In this document: positions 34,730 to 43,077 of the stretch, in pieces
How the letters are laid out: the number at the start of each line of letters is the position of its first letter
Numbering within the stretch: position 1 is the first letter of the stretch
Assembly: GCA_036388855.1 (NCBI GenBank)
Contig: DASVRA010000007.1
Location: 1-64,000, forward strand
Direction of reading: 5' to 3'
Origin: DASVRA01 sp036388855
Lineage (GTDB): Bacteria > Pseudomonadota > Alphaproteobacteria > Caulobacterales > Caulobacteraceae
Length of the DNA stretch: 64,000 nt
The notes under the pieces: generated by a model
What the model was told of the DNA's origin: nothing
The model's input: the letters and a program-made list of their open reading frames with translations, nothing else
Databases searched by the model: none
Translations under genes and position numbers: made by a program

Positions 34730-35803
34730 ATGCACCTTCCCCAAGCCCGCCTCGACCAAGTCCTCGACCGCTTCCGCGAAGTGGAGGCGCGCATGGGCGC
34801 GGCCGTGGACGGCGCGGAGATCGTGCGCCTGTCCAAGGAGCACGCCGAGCTGCGTCCGGTCGCCGAGGCGGCGCAACAGCTGGCGCGCGCCCGCGCCGAG
34901 GCGGCCGAGCTGGAGGAGATGGCCGCCGGCGGAGACGCGGAGATGGCCGCCCTGGCGCGCGACGAGCTGGAGGCGCTGCGCGGACGGCTGCCCGAGGCGG
35001 AGCGCGAGGTGGCGCTGCTGCTGGCGCCGCGCGACCGCGACGAGGACGCCTCTGCAGTCCTGGAGGTCCGCGCCGGCACCGGCGGCGACGAGGCCGCCTT
35101 ATTCGCCGGCGACCTGTTCCGCATGTACCAGCGCTACGCCGCCGCGCGCGGCTGGCGGGTGGAGGTGGACTCCGTCTCCGCAGGCGACGCCGGCGGCTAC
35201 AAGGAGATCGTCGCCTCGATCACCGGCGAAGGCGTGTTCGGCCGCCTGAAGTTCGAGTCCGGCGTCCACCGCGTCCAGCGCGTGCCCGACACCGAGGCGC
35301 AGGGGCGCATCCACACCTCCGCCGCCACCGTCGCGGTGCTGCCCGCGCCCGAGGACGTTGAGATCGAGATCAACGACGCCGACCTGCGCATCGACACCTA
35401 CCGCTCCTCCGGCGCCGGCGGCCAGCACGTCAACAAGACCGACTCGGCGGTGCGCATCACCCACCTGCCCACCGGCGTGGTGGTCACCTCCTCGGAGAAG
35501 TCCCAGCACCAGAACCGCGCCAAGGCGATGAAGGAGCTGAAGGTGCGCCTGTACGACATGCAGCGCGAGGCCGCCGACAGCGCCCGCGCCGAATCCCGCA
35601 AGAGCCAGGTCGGCTCGGGCGACCGCTCCGAGCGCATCCGCACCTACAACTTCCCGCAAGGACGGGTCACGGACCACCGCATCAACCTGACGCTCTACAC
35701 CCTGCCCCGGGTGATCGAGGGCGACCTGGACGAACTGCTCGACGCTCTGGCGGCCGAAGACCAGGCGGCGCGGCTGGCGAGCCTGGAGGCGGAGTTGGCG
35801 TAA
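34730..35803 (+). CDS. prfA: Peptide chain release factor 1
   Basis: Class I release factor reading UAA and UAG. The 357-residue product has the catalytic GGQ in SGAGGQHVNKTDSAVR (about residue 230) and the family blocks EVRAGTGGDEAALF and QRVPDTEAQGRIHTS. In many relatives prfA is followed at once by prmC, which methylates this Gln. Here prmC lies 6 kb away, beyond an inserted block. Confidence 0.97.
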   Translation: MHLPQARLDQVLDRFREVEARMGAAVDGAEIVRLSKEHAELRPVAEAAQQLARARAEAAELEEMAAGGDAEMAALARDELEALRGRLPEAEREVALLLAPRDRDEDASAVLEVRAGTGGDEAALFAGDLFRMYQRYAAARGWRVEVDSVSAGDAGGYKEIVASITGEGVFGRLKFESGVHRVQRVPDTEAQGRIHTSAATVAVLPAPEDVEIEINDADLRIDTYRSSGAGGQHVNKTDSAVRITHLPTGVVVTSSEKSQHQNRAKAMKELKVRLYDMQREAADSARAESRKSQVGSGDRSERIRTYNFPQGRVTDHRINLTLYTLPRVIEGDLDELLDALAAEDQAARLASLEAELA

Positions 35804-35877
35804 CGCCGTGTTCTCCCTTGCGCCGGGACGCGAACGGGAGGATGTTTACCGCCCAGCTTAGCGGGTGGAGCCTGAGC

Positions 35878-35997
35878 ATGAAGGTCGCGATCGCTCTTGG
35901 ACTGACAGCCTTGTTGCTGCTTGCCGCTTGCCGGGGGACCAAGGGGCCGCCGCAGCAGGACACGCCCACGAACGAGGCCGCCGCCGCCAGCCAGTAG
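35878..35997 (+). CDS. Very small lipoprotein
   Basis: A 39-residue frame (ATG 35878, stop 35997) with a textbook lipoprotein signal: MKVAIALGLTALLLLAAC, Cys18 as lipidation site. The mature part of 22 residues begins CRGTKGPPQQ. The KGPP segment recalls the LptM/YifL-type small lipoproteins, but the similarity is too short to claim. GTGGAG lies about 9 bases upstream. First gene after prfA; too short for most gene finders. Confidence 0.62.
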   Translation: MKVAIALGLTALLLLAACRGTKGPPQQDTPTNEAAAASQ

Positions 35998-36080
35998 GTC
36001 TTTCCCGGCCGCCGTCTCGGTTTTGCCCGAGGAGGCGCGTCCTCCGAGGCCCATCGACTGCGGCTGACGATCCGGAGATC

Positions 36081-36125
36081 ATTTAGTGGCTGGGGGCTCC
36101 CGCCAGGCGCCCCCAGTCACTAAAT
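36081..36125. terminator. Strong hairpin, possible terminator or block boundary
   Basis: ATTTAGTGGCTGGGGGC (36081-36097) and GCCCCCAGTCACTAAAT (36109-36125) form a 17-bp stem with a single G:U-type mismatch around an 11-base loop. No T-run follows, so it is not a classical intrinsic terminator. It lies between the small lipoprotein and the RTX gene. Confidence 0.5.
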
Positions 36126-36240
36126 GCGCTGAACCCAAACATGACCAAGCATATCGGTACCGTTGTTCTGAATCCGACTGCGTCTGTTGGGAATATCAGC
36201 GCCTCCCACTCGTTGTGGGAGAGTAACCGTGGAGCATGCA

Positions 36241-37683
36241 ATGCCGGTGATTGAAGGCGACAACCAGGACGACACCTTGGTCGGGACGGAGGGCGACGAT
36301 TCCATCCTTGGCCGCGGCGGCAATGACGACCTCAACGGCGGCGGCGGCAACGACACCCTGCGTGGCGGCCAGGGCCACGACTTCCTGTTCGGCGGCCTCG
36401 GCCGCGACGAGATGCACGGGGGCGAGGGCGACGATTTCATGGGCGGCAGCCTCGGCGCCGACCGCCTGTTTGGCTTCCTCGGCGACGACACCCTTTCGGG
36501 CAACGGCGGCGACGACGTCGTCGAGACGGGCGAGGGCGACGACCGCATCTTCGGCGGCGGCGGCAAGGACCTTGGGCTGGGCGAGGACGGCGCCGACGAG
36601 CTGTTCGGAGACGATGGCGCCGACACCCTGATCGGCGCGGCCGGCGACGACTACCTGGAAGGCGACGCCGGCGCCGACCGCCTCGAAGGCGGCGCGGGAC
36701 AGGACATCTTCTGGTTCTCCACCGTGCGGCAGTTCCGCAACTCCACCCTGACCCGCTCCGACACGGTGGTCGACTTCGAGGGCGGCGGCGCCGAGGGCGG
36801 CGACCTGATCGACCTCAACAGCAGCTTCGCCGTCTTCCGTGGGGAGACCGATGTCGCGCCCGTCGAAGGCGCCCAGGTGGGCGGCGCCGGGAATGGCCTG
36901 GACGACATCGCCTACACCCGCGACGGCGACGGCGTCTGGCTCTACGGCGATCTCGACGATGACGGCGTGCTCGAGGCCAACGACTTCCTGGTGCGCCTGA
37001 ACGGGGTTCAGGCGCTGACGGCGGCGGACTTCGCCGAGGCCACCAACTTCGCCATAGCCGGCGACGGCGGCCCCGATACCCTGGTGGGTACTGGCAGGGG
37101 CGAACTGATCGTCGGATTGGGCGGCGATGACCGGATCAAGGGCCTGGGCGGCGACGACCACATCCTCGGCGGCGACGGCGGGGACACCATCCGGACGGGC
37201 CGCGGCTTCGATAGCGTCCTGGCGGGCGACGGCGCCGACCTGGTCATCGTTGGCGAGTTCGGCAACGTCCACGGTGGCCGCGGCGACGACACCCTGCGTG
37301 GCGGCGACTCCTCCTCGCAGCTGTTCGGCGACCGCGGCGCGGACCTGATTGTGGGCGGCAGCGGCGGCGACGTGCTGAACGGGGCCCAGGGCGCCGACAC
37401 GCTCACCGGCGGCGCGGACGCGGACCTGTTCCAATTCTTCGGCCCCGGCTTCGCGAGGGGGTCGTCCAGCGGGGCCGACGTGGTCACCGACTTCACCGAC
37501 GGCGAGGACCACCTGAGCATCGTGGGTTACGGCGGCGACTTCAACAGCCCCGAAGAGGTGATCGCCGCCGCCGCGCAAAAGGGCGACGACGTGGTCATCA
37601 CCTTGGGCGACAGAGGAACGATCACGCTTGAGAACTTCGACCTGAACGACCTGGACGAAACCGACTTCGGCTTCATCAGCTAA
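36241..37683 (+). CDS. RTX-repeat secreted protein
   Basis: A 480-residue protein with two blocks of GGxGxDxLx repeats (about residues 12-160 and 285-400) around a non-repeat segment (about 160-280) containing an EF-hand-like acidic stretch (YGDLDDDGVLEANDFLV). The C-terminus (VVTDFTDGEDHLSIVGY... ending DFGFIS) looks like a type I secretion signal. No enzyme domain is recognised. The ATG at 36241 has TGGAG about 8 bases upstream; an in-frame start at 36187 would add a non-RTX leader. Calcium-dependent folding outside the cell is inferred from the family. Confidence 0.88.
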   Translation: MPVIEGDNQDDTLVGTEGDDSILGRGGNDDLNGGGGNDTLRGGQGHDFLFGGLGRDEMHGGEGDDFMGGSLGADRLFGFLGDDTLSGNGGDDVVETGEGDDRIFGGGGKDLGLGEDGADELFGDDGADTLIGAAGDDYLEGDAGADRLEGGAGQDIFWFSTVRQFRNSTLTRSDTVVDFEGGGAEGGDLIDLNSSFAVFRGETDVAPVEGAQVGGAGNGLDDIAYTRDGDGVWLYGDLDDDGVLEANDFLVRLNGVQALTAADFAEATNFAIAGDGGPDTLVGTGRGELIVGLGGDDRIKGLGGDDHILGGDGGDTIRTGRGFDSVLAGDGADLVIVGEFGNVHGGRGDDTLRGGDSSSQLFGDRGADLIVGGSGGDVLNGAQGADTLTGGADADLFQFFGPGFARGSSSGADVVTDFTDGEDHLSIVGYGGDFNSPEEVIAAAAQKGDDVVITLGDRGTITLENFDLNDLDETDFGFIS

Positions 37684-37758
37684 GGCGCGGACAGGCAGCG
37701 GACCGGGGGCGGCGCGACCGCCCTCGGCTCGCGCCACCGTCAGCCAGAACCTCCCGGG

Positions 37759-39423
37759 TCAGCTGACGAAGGCGAAGTGGTCTTTGGTCAGTTCTTCCAG
37801 CTGGACGTCCGTGAGCAGGATGTTCCCCTGCCAGCCGGCCTCGATCAGCACGTCCGCGCCCACCTGCGAAAGGGCGGCCTGAACGTCCGAGAAGGTGGAG
37901 AACACCTCCACGCCGAACTGGATCACGTCAGGCGCGCCCGTGACGGCGAAGTCGGTCACCACGTCCGCGTCGAAGCGGCCCCGGAAAACGAAGGTGTCTC
38001 CCTGGCTGCCGCCAGACAAGCGGTCGGCCCCGCCGCCGCCGTTCAAGGTGTCGGCGCCGGTGTTTCCCTGGATCACGTCGGCGTCGCCGCCGCCGAACAT
38101 CAGGTCCCCGCCGGCCCCGCCCTTCAGCCTGTCCAGCCCGTCGGCGCCGTAGAGGCTGTCGCCGCCCGCGTCGCCTTTCAGCCGGTCGTCGCCGTCCAGG
38201 CCCTCGAGCTTGTCCAATCCGGCCCCGCCCACGAGCAGGTTCGCCCCGTCGTTGCCGGTGATCAGGTCGTCGCCGGTTCCGCCGCGCGCGTTCTCGATCA
38301 GCGAGCGGAGGTCGCCGTTGTAGAGGTGGCTGTTCAGCACATTGCCGTGCGCCAGGTGCGAACCGGCGATGTATTCGTCCAGGTCGGCCAGCTGCGCGCG
38401 CGAGAACGTCGACCATTCGCCCGGCCGCAAGTCCACCTGCACCCCGGTCGTATACTTGGACAGGTTATAGGTGTCCGAGCCGTTGCCGTCCCACAGGGAC
38501 CGGTAGACGCGGTCCTCCGACCATTGATACTGCGCTTCACCGTTGATCGACATGACGCCGGTTGTCGGATCCCAGCTATAGTTCGTCTTGCCCGCATAGG
38601 TCTTATAGTTGGCGCCGTAGAGGTGCTGCAACGCGCCGATGTCGTTGGACATGTAGGTCTGGTTGCCGCTGCCTTCGGCATTGGCGTAGTAGCCGATAGG
38701 AGTGCCGATGTAGGAATTGTAGGTCATCAAAGACCACTCGGTGGAGTTGTGCTCCGCCGGAAGGTCTCCGTAGCCACCGGTCTCGTGTCCGTGCTTGAGG
38801 CCGAGGGCATGACCGATCTCATGCAAGATCGTGTTCATGGCGTAGCCCGCCACGGTCGCGGGATCGTCCATCACGTTGCCGAGCCAGACGTCGCCGGACT
38901 CGTTGTAGTCGCCCGGATAGTAGGCCCAGGACGTGGGCGGCAGGTACGAGTTGGCGAAGCGCAGCGTGGCGTGCTCGGTTTCGGTCTCGGTGACCTCCGT
39001 GAAGCGCATGCCGGTGTACTGGCTGATGAGGTCCAGCGAATAGCGCACCGTATCCTGCTGGGTATCCAGCAGCGGCCTGAACTCCTTGTGCTCATCGGAG
39101 CCGTAGGGGTTACCGTAGAACCTCCCCCTGGCCGGAAAGCTGTAGGTCAGTTCCCTGGCGTCCCAGGCGTAGCCGGACAGGATGCCGTTCACGTCCTGGT
39201 CGGTGAAGTTGCCCTCCGAGCCGATGTCGTCGGCTGGGGGCGTGTTGTAGCGGACTGGCGTGTCTCCCCCGAACGCCACGGGCGTAGGCCCCGCCAGCGC
39301 GCCTGAGGCGAGGGTGGGCTCAAGCTCGCCGGACTCCATCGGAGGCGTAGCCGCCACGGCCGCATCGAGCGCGCGAGCGCCGGCGCCCGGCCTCGACTCG
39401 TACAGGTCTTCGGTATCGGTCAT
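37759..39423 (-). CDS. Serralysin-type (M10) RTX metalloprotease
   Basis: Secreted zinc protease of about 554 residues. The catalytic domain (about 50-330) contains the metzincin motif HEIGHALGLKHGH (zinc His 201, 205, 211; catalytic Glu 202) and the Met-turn SLMTYNSY. It is followed by RTX repeats (about 385-480) and a C-terminal domain ending HFAFVS, the type I secretion signal. No signal peptide, as expected for that route. ATG at 39423 is used; GTG at 39435 is possible. It follows the beta-helix RTX gene by 18 bases. Serralysins usually need an ABC/MFP/TolC exporter, not found in the window. Confidence 0.92.
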   Translation of the reverse strand: MTDTEDLYESRPGAGARALDAAVAATPPMESGELEPTLASGALAGPTPVAFGGDTPVRYNTPPADDIGSEGNFTDQDVNGILSGYAWDARELTYSFPARGRFYGNPYGSDEHKEFRPLLDTQQDTVRYSLDLISQYTGMRFTEVTETETEHATLRFANSYLPPTSWAYYPGDYNESGDVWLGNVMDDPATVAGYAMNTILHEIGHALGLKHGHETGGYGDLPAEHNSTEWSLMTYNSYIGTPIGYYANAEGSGNQTYMSNDIGALQHLYGANYKTYAGKTNYSWDPTTGVMSINGEAQYQWSEDRVYRSLWDGNGSDTYNLSKYTTGVQVDLRPGEWSTFSRAQLADLDEYIAGSHLAHGNVLNSHLYNGDLRSLIENARGGTGDDLITGNDGANLLVGGAGLDKLEGLDGDDRLKGDAGGDSLYGADGLDRLKGGAGGDLMFGGGDADVIQGNTGADTLNGGGGADRLSGGSQGDTFVFRGRFDADVVTDFAVTGAPDVIQFGVEVFSTFSDVQAALSQVGADVLIEAGWQGNILLTDVQLEELTKDHFAFVS

Positions 39424-39441
39424 CGCAAGCGCCACTGAAGC

Positions 39442-40638
39442 TCAGCCCGTCACGATGAAGTCGCTGGTGTCGAGCCGCTCCACCTGGAAGTCGGTGAGGC
39501 GCACGGACTCGTCCGTATCGAGGGTGATCAGCACATCGCCCCCGATCTGCTCGGCGAGGTCGATGATCTGCTCGGCGGTGTAGCCGAACTCCGAGAAATC
39601 GAGTTGGTCCTGGCCGCCGAAGCCGTCGACCGTGTCGGAGCCGCCGCGGCGGTCGAAGACGAACACGTCCTGGCCCGCGCCGCCCCTCAGCAGATCGTCG
39701 CCCGCCTCTCCGCGCACGCGGTCATCGCCCGCGCCGCCCAGCAGGGTGTCGGCGCCCGCGCCGCCCCGGACCACATCGCCGCCACCGCCGCCCGTGAGCA
39801 CGTCCTCGCCGGCAAGGCCGTCGAGCAGGTCGGCGTCGGCGCCGCCGCTGAACCGGTCGGCATTGACGCCGCCGAGCAGGGTGTCCGCGCCGGCGCCGCC
39901 GGAGACCACCCCGTCCACCAGGCCGCGAGGGCCGCTGAAGCGGTCATTGCCCGCGCCCAGGTCCACTTCGCCGTAGATCTCGCCGTTGTTGACGATCCGG
40001 TCGCCCCGGTCGGCCAGCCGCACGTCGCCGGAAAGGGTCCCCTCGTTGAACACGGTCATCCGTCCCGCCTGGGCGTAGATGGACGCCCCGCCGATGCCCA
40101 CGGCGGTGCTGGCGATCAGGCCGCTGTTGAAGACGACGGTCGGCGCATCGCCGATCTGGGCGATCCCCTGATTGTGGCCGGTGATCTCGCCGCTGTTGCT
40201 GATCGAGGTCTTGCCCGTTTCGGACTCGATGTAGATGCCCTGGAACCAGCCCATGATCGAACCGGAGTTGGTCACCGAGCCGAACTCGGACGTGGCGCTA
40301 AAGTGCACCCCTCCGAAGGTATGGCCGCTGATGGAGCCGTCATTGACGATGTCGCCGCCATAGGCGTTCACCAGCACGCCGGTCTCGCCCATGACGTTGC
40401 CGCCGTCGTCGTTCATCAGCAGGCAGCTCTCGCCATCGAAGCGCACGGCGGCCCCCTCGTCCGAAACCAGCGTGCCGTAGTTGGCCAGAGCGGCGTCATC
40501 GAAGGTGGAGACGGCGGCGTTCCCGGTGTTGGCGGCGACGGTCACCCCTTCCGTGACAGTCCACGTCTGGCTTGCCGACGTGAAGGTGATGCCGTCACCG
40601 GCGCCGGTCTCGATGATGTCGCTGTTCTGAACTGGCAC
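39442..40638 (-). CDS. RTX protein with beta-helix-like repeat domain
   Basis: A 398-residue protein. The N-terminal half (about 20-235) has repeats of the NSGSIMG / NSGEITG / NNGEIYG type, suggesting a right-handed beta-helix as in adhesins. The second half (about 235-330) is RTX repeats, and the end DTSDFIVTG resembles a type I secretion signal. GTG start at 40638 has AGGAG 8-10 bases upstream. It is upstream of, and probably cotranscribed with, the serralysin-type gene, so the two may be secreted together. Confidence 0.85.
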   Translation of the reverse strand: MPVQNSDIIETGAGDGITFTSASQTWTVTEGVTVAANTGNAAVSTFDDAALANYGTLVSDEGAAVRFDGESCLLMNDDGGNVMGETGVLVNAYGGDIVNDGSISGHTFGGVHFSATSEFGSVTNSGSIMGWFQGIYIESETGKTSISNSGEITGHNQGIAQIGDAPTVVFNSGLIASTAVGIGGASIYAQAGRMTVFNEGTLSGDVRLADRGDRIVNNGEIYGEVDLGAGNDRFSGPRGLVDGVVSGGAGADTLLGGVNADRFSGGADADLLDGLAGEDVLTGGGGGDVVRGGAGADTLLGGAGDDRVRGEAGDDLLRGGAGQDVFVFDRRGGSDTVDGFGGQDQLDFSEFGYTAEQIIDLAEQIGGDVLITLDTDESVRLTDFQVERLDTSDFIVTG

Positions 40639-40760
40639 TGTGCGTACTCCTAACGAAGACGCCTATGTGTTATTCAGAAGGCGCGGGTCCAACGCGCCAT
40701 TTGTCGCACACACGGTTGCAGAACGCCGGTCGAGCAGATTCACGGCTTCGAGGGCCCCGG

Positions 40761-41888
40761 CTAGCCGCGCGCCTTGCCGACCGTGTCGGCCATGTGAGCG
40801 CCTCGGGCCCCAAGCGGCTCCGGCGGGCCGGTGGTGGAATCCACCGCGGTCTGGTGCTCGATCTCGCTGTTCAGCTCCGCGCCCAGCAGGATGATGATGG
40901 CGCTGAGCCACAGCCACATCATCACCCCGACCAGCGCCCCAAAGGAGCCGTAGGTGCGGTCGTAGTGGGCGAAGTTGGACAGATAGACCGAGAACGCGGA
41001 GGAGCCCGCCACCCAAAGCACCGCCGCGAACACCCCGCCCCAGCTGACCCAGCGCCAGCGCGGACGCTCGCGGCTGGGGCCGTAGCGGTAGATGAAGGCC
41101 AGCCCGAACATCATCACCAGCAGCAGCGCCGGCCAGCGCAGCAGTGACAGCGGCGTGCCGCCCAGGCCCAAAAACGAGAGCACGATCGGCGCGGCGACCA
41201 CGCCGGCGAAGGCCAGGACCAGGAACACCAGCGCGCCAAGCGTGAAGCCGAGGCTGGTCAGGGTGAGCTTCACGATTTTCCGCTTCTCGCGCTCGCCGTA
41301 GACGATGTTGAGCCCCGCGATCAGCGCCTTCATCCCGGCGTTGGCGCTCCACAGCGACAGCAGCAGACTGCCGACGAAGGCGAAGCTCAGGCTGGACTCC
41401 TTCTGCCCGGCGATGCGCAGCATCTGCTCGGCCACGAACACCAGGATGTCGCGCGGCAGCACGCCCGCCAGCACGTTCAGCTGCTCGCGCACGGCCTCGA
41501 TATCGGCAAACAGGCCGTAGAGCGCCACGAACGCCGCCATCCCCGGGAACAGCGCCAGCAGGCCGAAAAAGGTGATCGCGCCGGCCACCCGCGTCACCTG
41601 GTCGTTGTTGAACTCCTTCCAGGTGCGCCACAGCACGTCCACCCAGCCGCGCGGCGGAATGTCGGAGGGCTTGGCGGCGTCCCGGCCTCTCCCGGTCTGC
41701 GCTTCGCGCGGTCCGGCTTCGGGCGCGGCGGTCGCAGACGGTGACGCGCCGCGTGGCCACAGCGCCATCATCGCCGCCATCGCCACCCATGGGCTGAAGG
41801 TCAGCGCCTGGCGGGTGTGTCTGTGTCGCGCCGCCTTGGCCTTGGCGCGCTCCGCCTTTTTCCGCGCCTTGTCCTCGGCCCTGCCCAT
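40761..41888 (-). CDS. YihY/BrkB family membrane protein
   Basis: A 375-residue protein: a Lys/Arg-rich N-terminal segment (RAEDKARKKAERAKAKAARH), then six or so membrane helices of the YihY family with KEFNNDQVTRVAGAITFFGLLALFP and GSFGALVGVMMWLWLSAIIILLGAELN. These proteins are not ribonuclease BN despite old annotations; function is unsettled. ATG 41888 is chosen; ATG 41966 would extend it. Divergent from prmC. Confidence 0.87.
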   Translation of the reverse strand: MGRAEDKARKKAERAKAKAARHRHTRQALTFSPWVAMAAMMALWPRGASPSATAAPEAGPREAQTGRGRDAAKPSDIPPRGWVDVLWRTWKEFNNDQVTRVAGAITFFGLLALFPGMAAFVALYGLFADIEAVREQLNVLAGVLPRDILVFVAEQMLRIAGQKESSLSFAFVGSLLLSLWSANAGMKALIAGLNIVYGEREKRKIVKLTLTSLGFTLGALVFLVLAFAGVVAAPIVLSFLGLGGTPLSLLRWPALLLVMMFGLAFIYRYGPSRERPRWRWVSWGGVFAAVLWVAGSSAFSVYLSNFAHYDRTYGSFGALVGVMMWLWLSAIIILLGAELNSEIEHQTAVDSTTGPPEPLGARGAHMADTVGKARG

Positions 41889-41975
41889 GCCCGCTTGAAC
41901 ACGCGCGCGGCGCCGCCGTTCCGCCACCTCCCAACGGTTGTTCCCTGTGGGGGAGGAGAGTGCCATACGCCCCCA

Positions 41976-42845
41976 ATGCCGACCCTGGTGCAGGCCTGGA
42001 CTTCCGCGCGCGAGCGGCTGAAGGCGGCGGGCGTGGAGCAGCCGGTGATCGACGCCCGGCTGCTCCTGGAAGCGGCGGCGGGCGTGGACCGGATGGCGAT
42101 CCTCACCGATCCGCACCGGGAGCTGTCGGGCGATCAAGCCCAGGCGCTCGACGCCTACGTCGAACGCCGCGCCCGGCGCGAGCCGGTCAGCCGCATCCTC
42201 GGACGCAAGGGCTTCTGGAAGATCATGGTCAAGGTGACGCCGGAGGTGCTCTCGCCCCGACCAGACACCGAGACCATCGTCGACCTGGCGCTGCGGGCCT
42301 TCCCCAAGGGCCAGCCGTTCACGATCCTCGACCTCGGCGTCGGCTCCGGCGCGATCCTGCTGGCCATCCTCGCCGAACGCCCCGCAGCCAGGGGCCTCGG
42401 CACCGACGTATCGGAGGAAGCCATCGCGGTGGCGCGCGAGAACGCCGCCAACCTCGACCTGAACACCCGCGCCGCCTTCCTGCGCGGCGACTGGACGTCC
42501 GGCCTAGCGGACGAGAACTTCGACCTAGTGGTTTCCAACCCGCCCTACATCCCCTCCGCCGAAATCGACCGGCTCGATCCCGAGGTAAGCGAGCACGACC
42601 CGCGACCGGCGCTGGACGGTGGGCCCGACGGCCTCGACGCCTACCGCGAGCTGGCCCCGGAAATCCTGCGGGTGCTCAAGCCGCTCGGAATCTTCGCGGT
42701 GGAGATCGGCTGGGACCAGGCTACGGCAGTCCGCGCGCTGTTCGAGCAGGCGGGCGCGCGCGACGTGCAGGTGATCCCCGACCTTGCCAACCGCGACCGC
42801 GTCGTCACCGGCCGCAAACAAACCCCTTGGAAAACGCCGGGTTGA
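41976..42845 (+). CDS. prmC: Release factor glutamine N5-methyltransferase PrmC
   Basis: SAM-dependent methyltransferase that methylates the GGQ glutamine of release factors, here the PrfA encoded 6 kb upstream. The 289-residue product has SAM motif I (LDLGVGSGAILLAIL) and the catalytic NPPY in VVSNPPYIPSAEI, plus the PrmC-type N-terminal helical domain. ATG 41976 fits the family length. Next gene on the strand is the DUF4167 gene. Confidence 0.95.
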   Translation: MPTLVQAWTSARERLKAAGVEQPVIDARLLLEAAAGVDRMAILTDPHRELSGDQAQALDAYVERRARREPVSRILGRKGFWKIMVKVTPEVLSPRPDTETIVDLALRAFPKGQPFTILDLGVGSGAILLAILAERPAARGLGTDVSEEAIAVARENAANLDLNTRAAFLRGDWTSGLADENFDLVVSNPPYIPSAEIDRLDPEVSEHDPRPALDGGPDGLDAYRELAPEILRVLKPLGIFAVEIGWDQATAVRALFEQAGARDVQVIPDLANRDRVVTGRKQTPWKTPG

Positions 42846-43077
42846 TTGCTACATCACTGTTGTCTCCAACCCATCCGCCGGAGAATCGGGCGCTTTCCCG
42901 CTGAGGCGCGCCCCTCCGTTGGCTAAAGCCGCCGGGCGGTCGACCGCCGGGGCTCGAGGGCGAGACGGACGCGACTTCGCCCAAACCCAAGCGGCCGCGA
43001 TCCCGTGAAAGACTGGCTGCGCACGCAAGGGCGTGCTCGCCGCGACAACGGTCACAAACGTGAGAGATTACAAGAGC

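Noticed and set aside
36081..36125. tRNA or other structured RNA gene at the strong hairpin
   Set aside because: No tRNA T-loop or acceptor pattern and no flanking structure; a simple stem-loop only.
36241..40638. Tandem DNA repeats in the RTX genes as separate elements
   Set aside because: They follow from the coding of GGxGxDxLx protein repeats.
42846..43077. Possible extra gene between prmC and the DUF4167 gene
   Set aside because: Short competing frames in this 232-base gap have no start signal or recognisable product; probably promoter DNA only.
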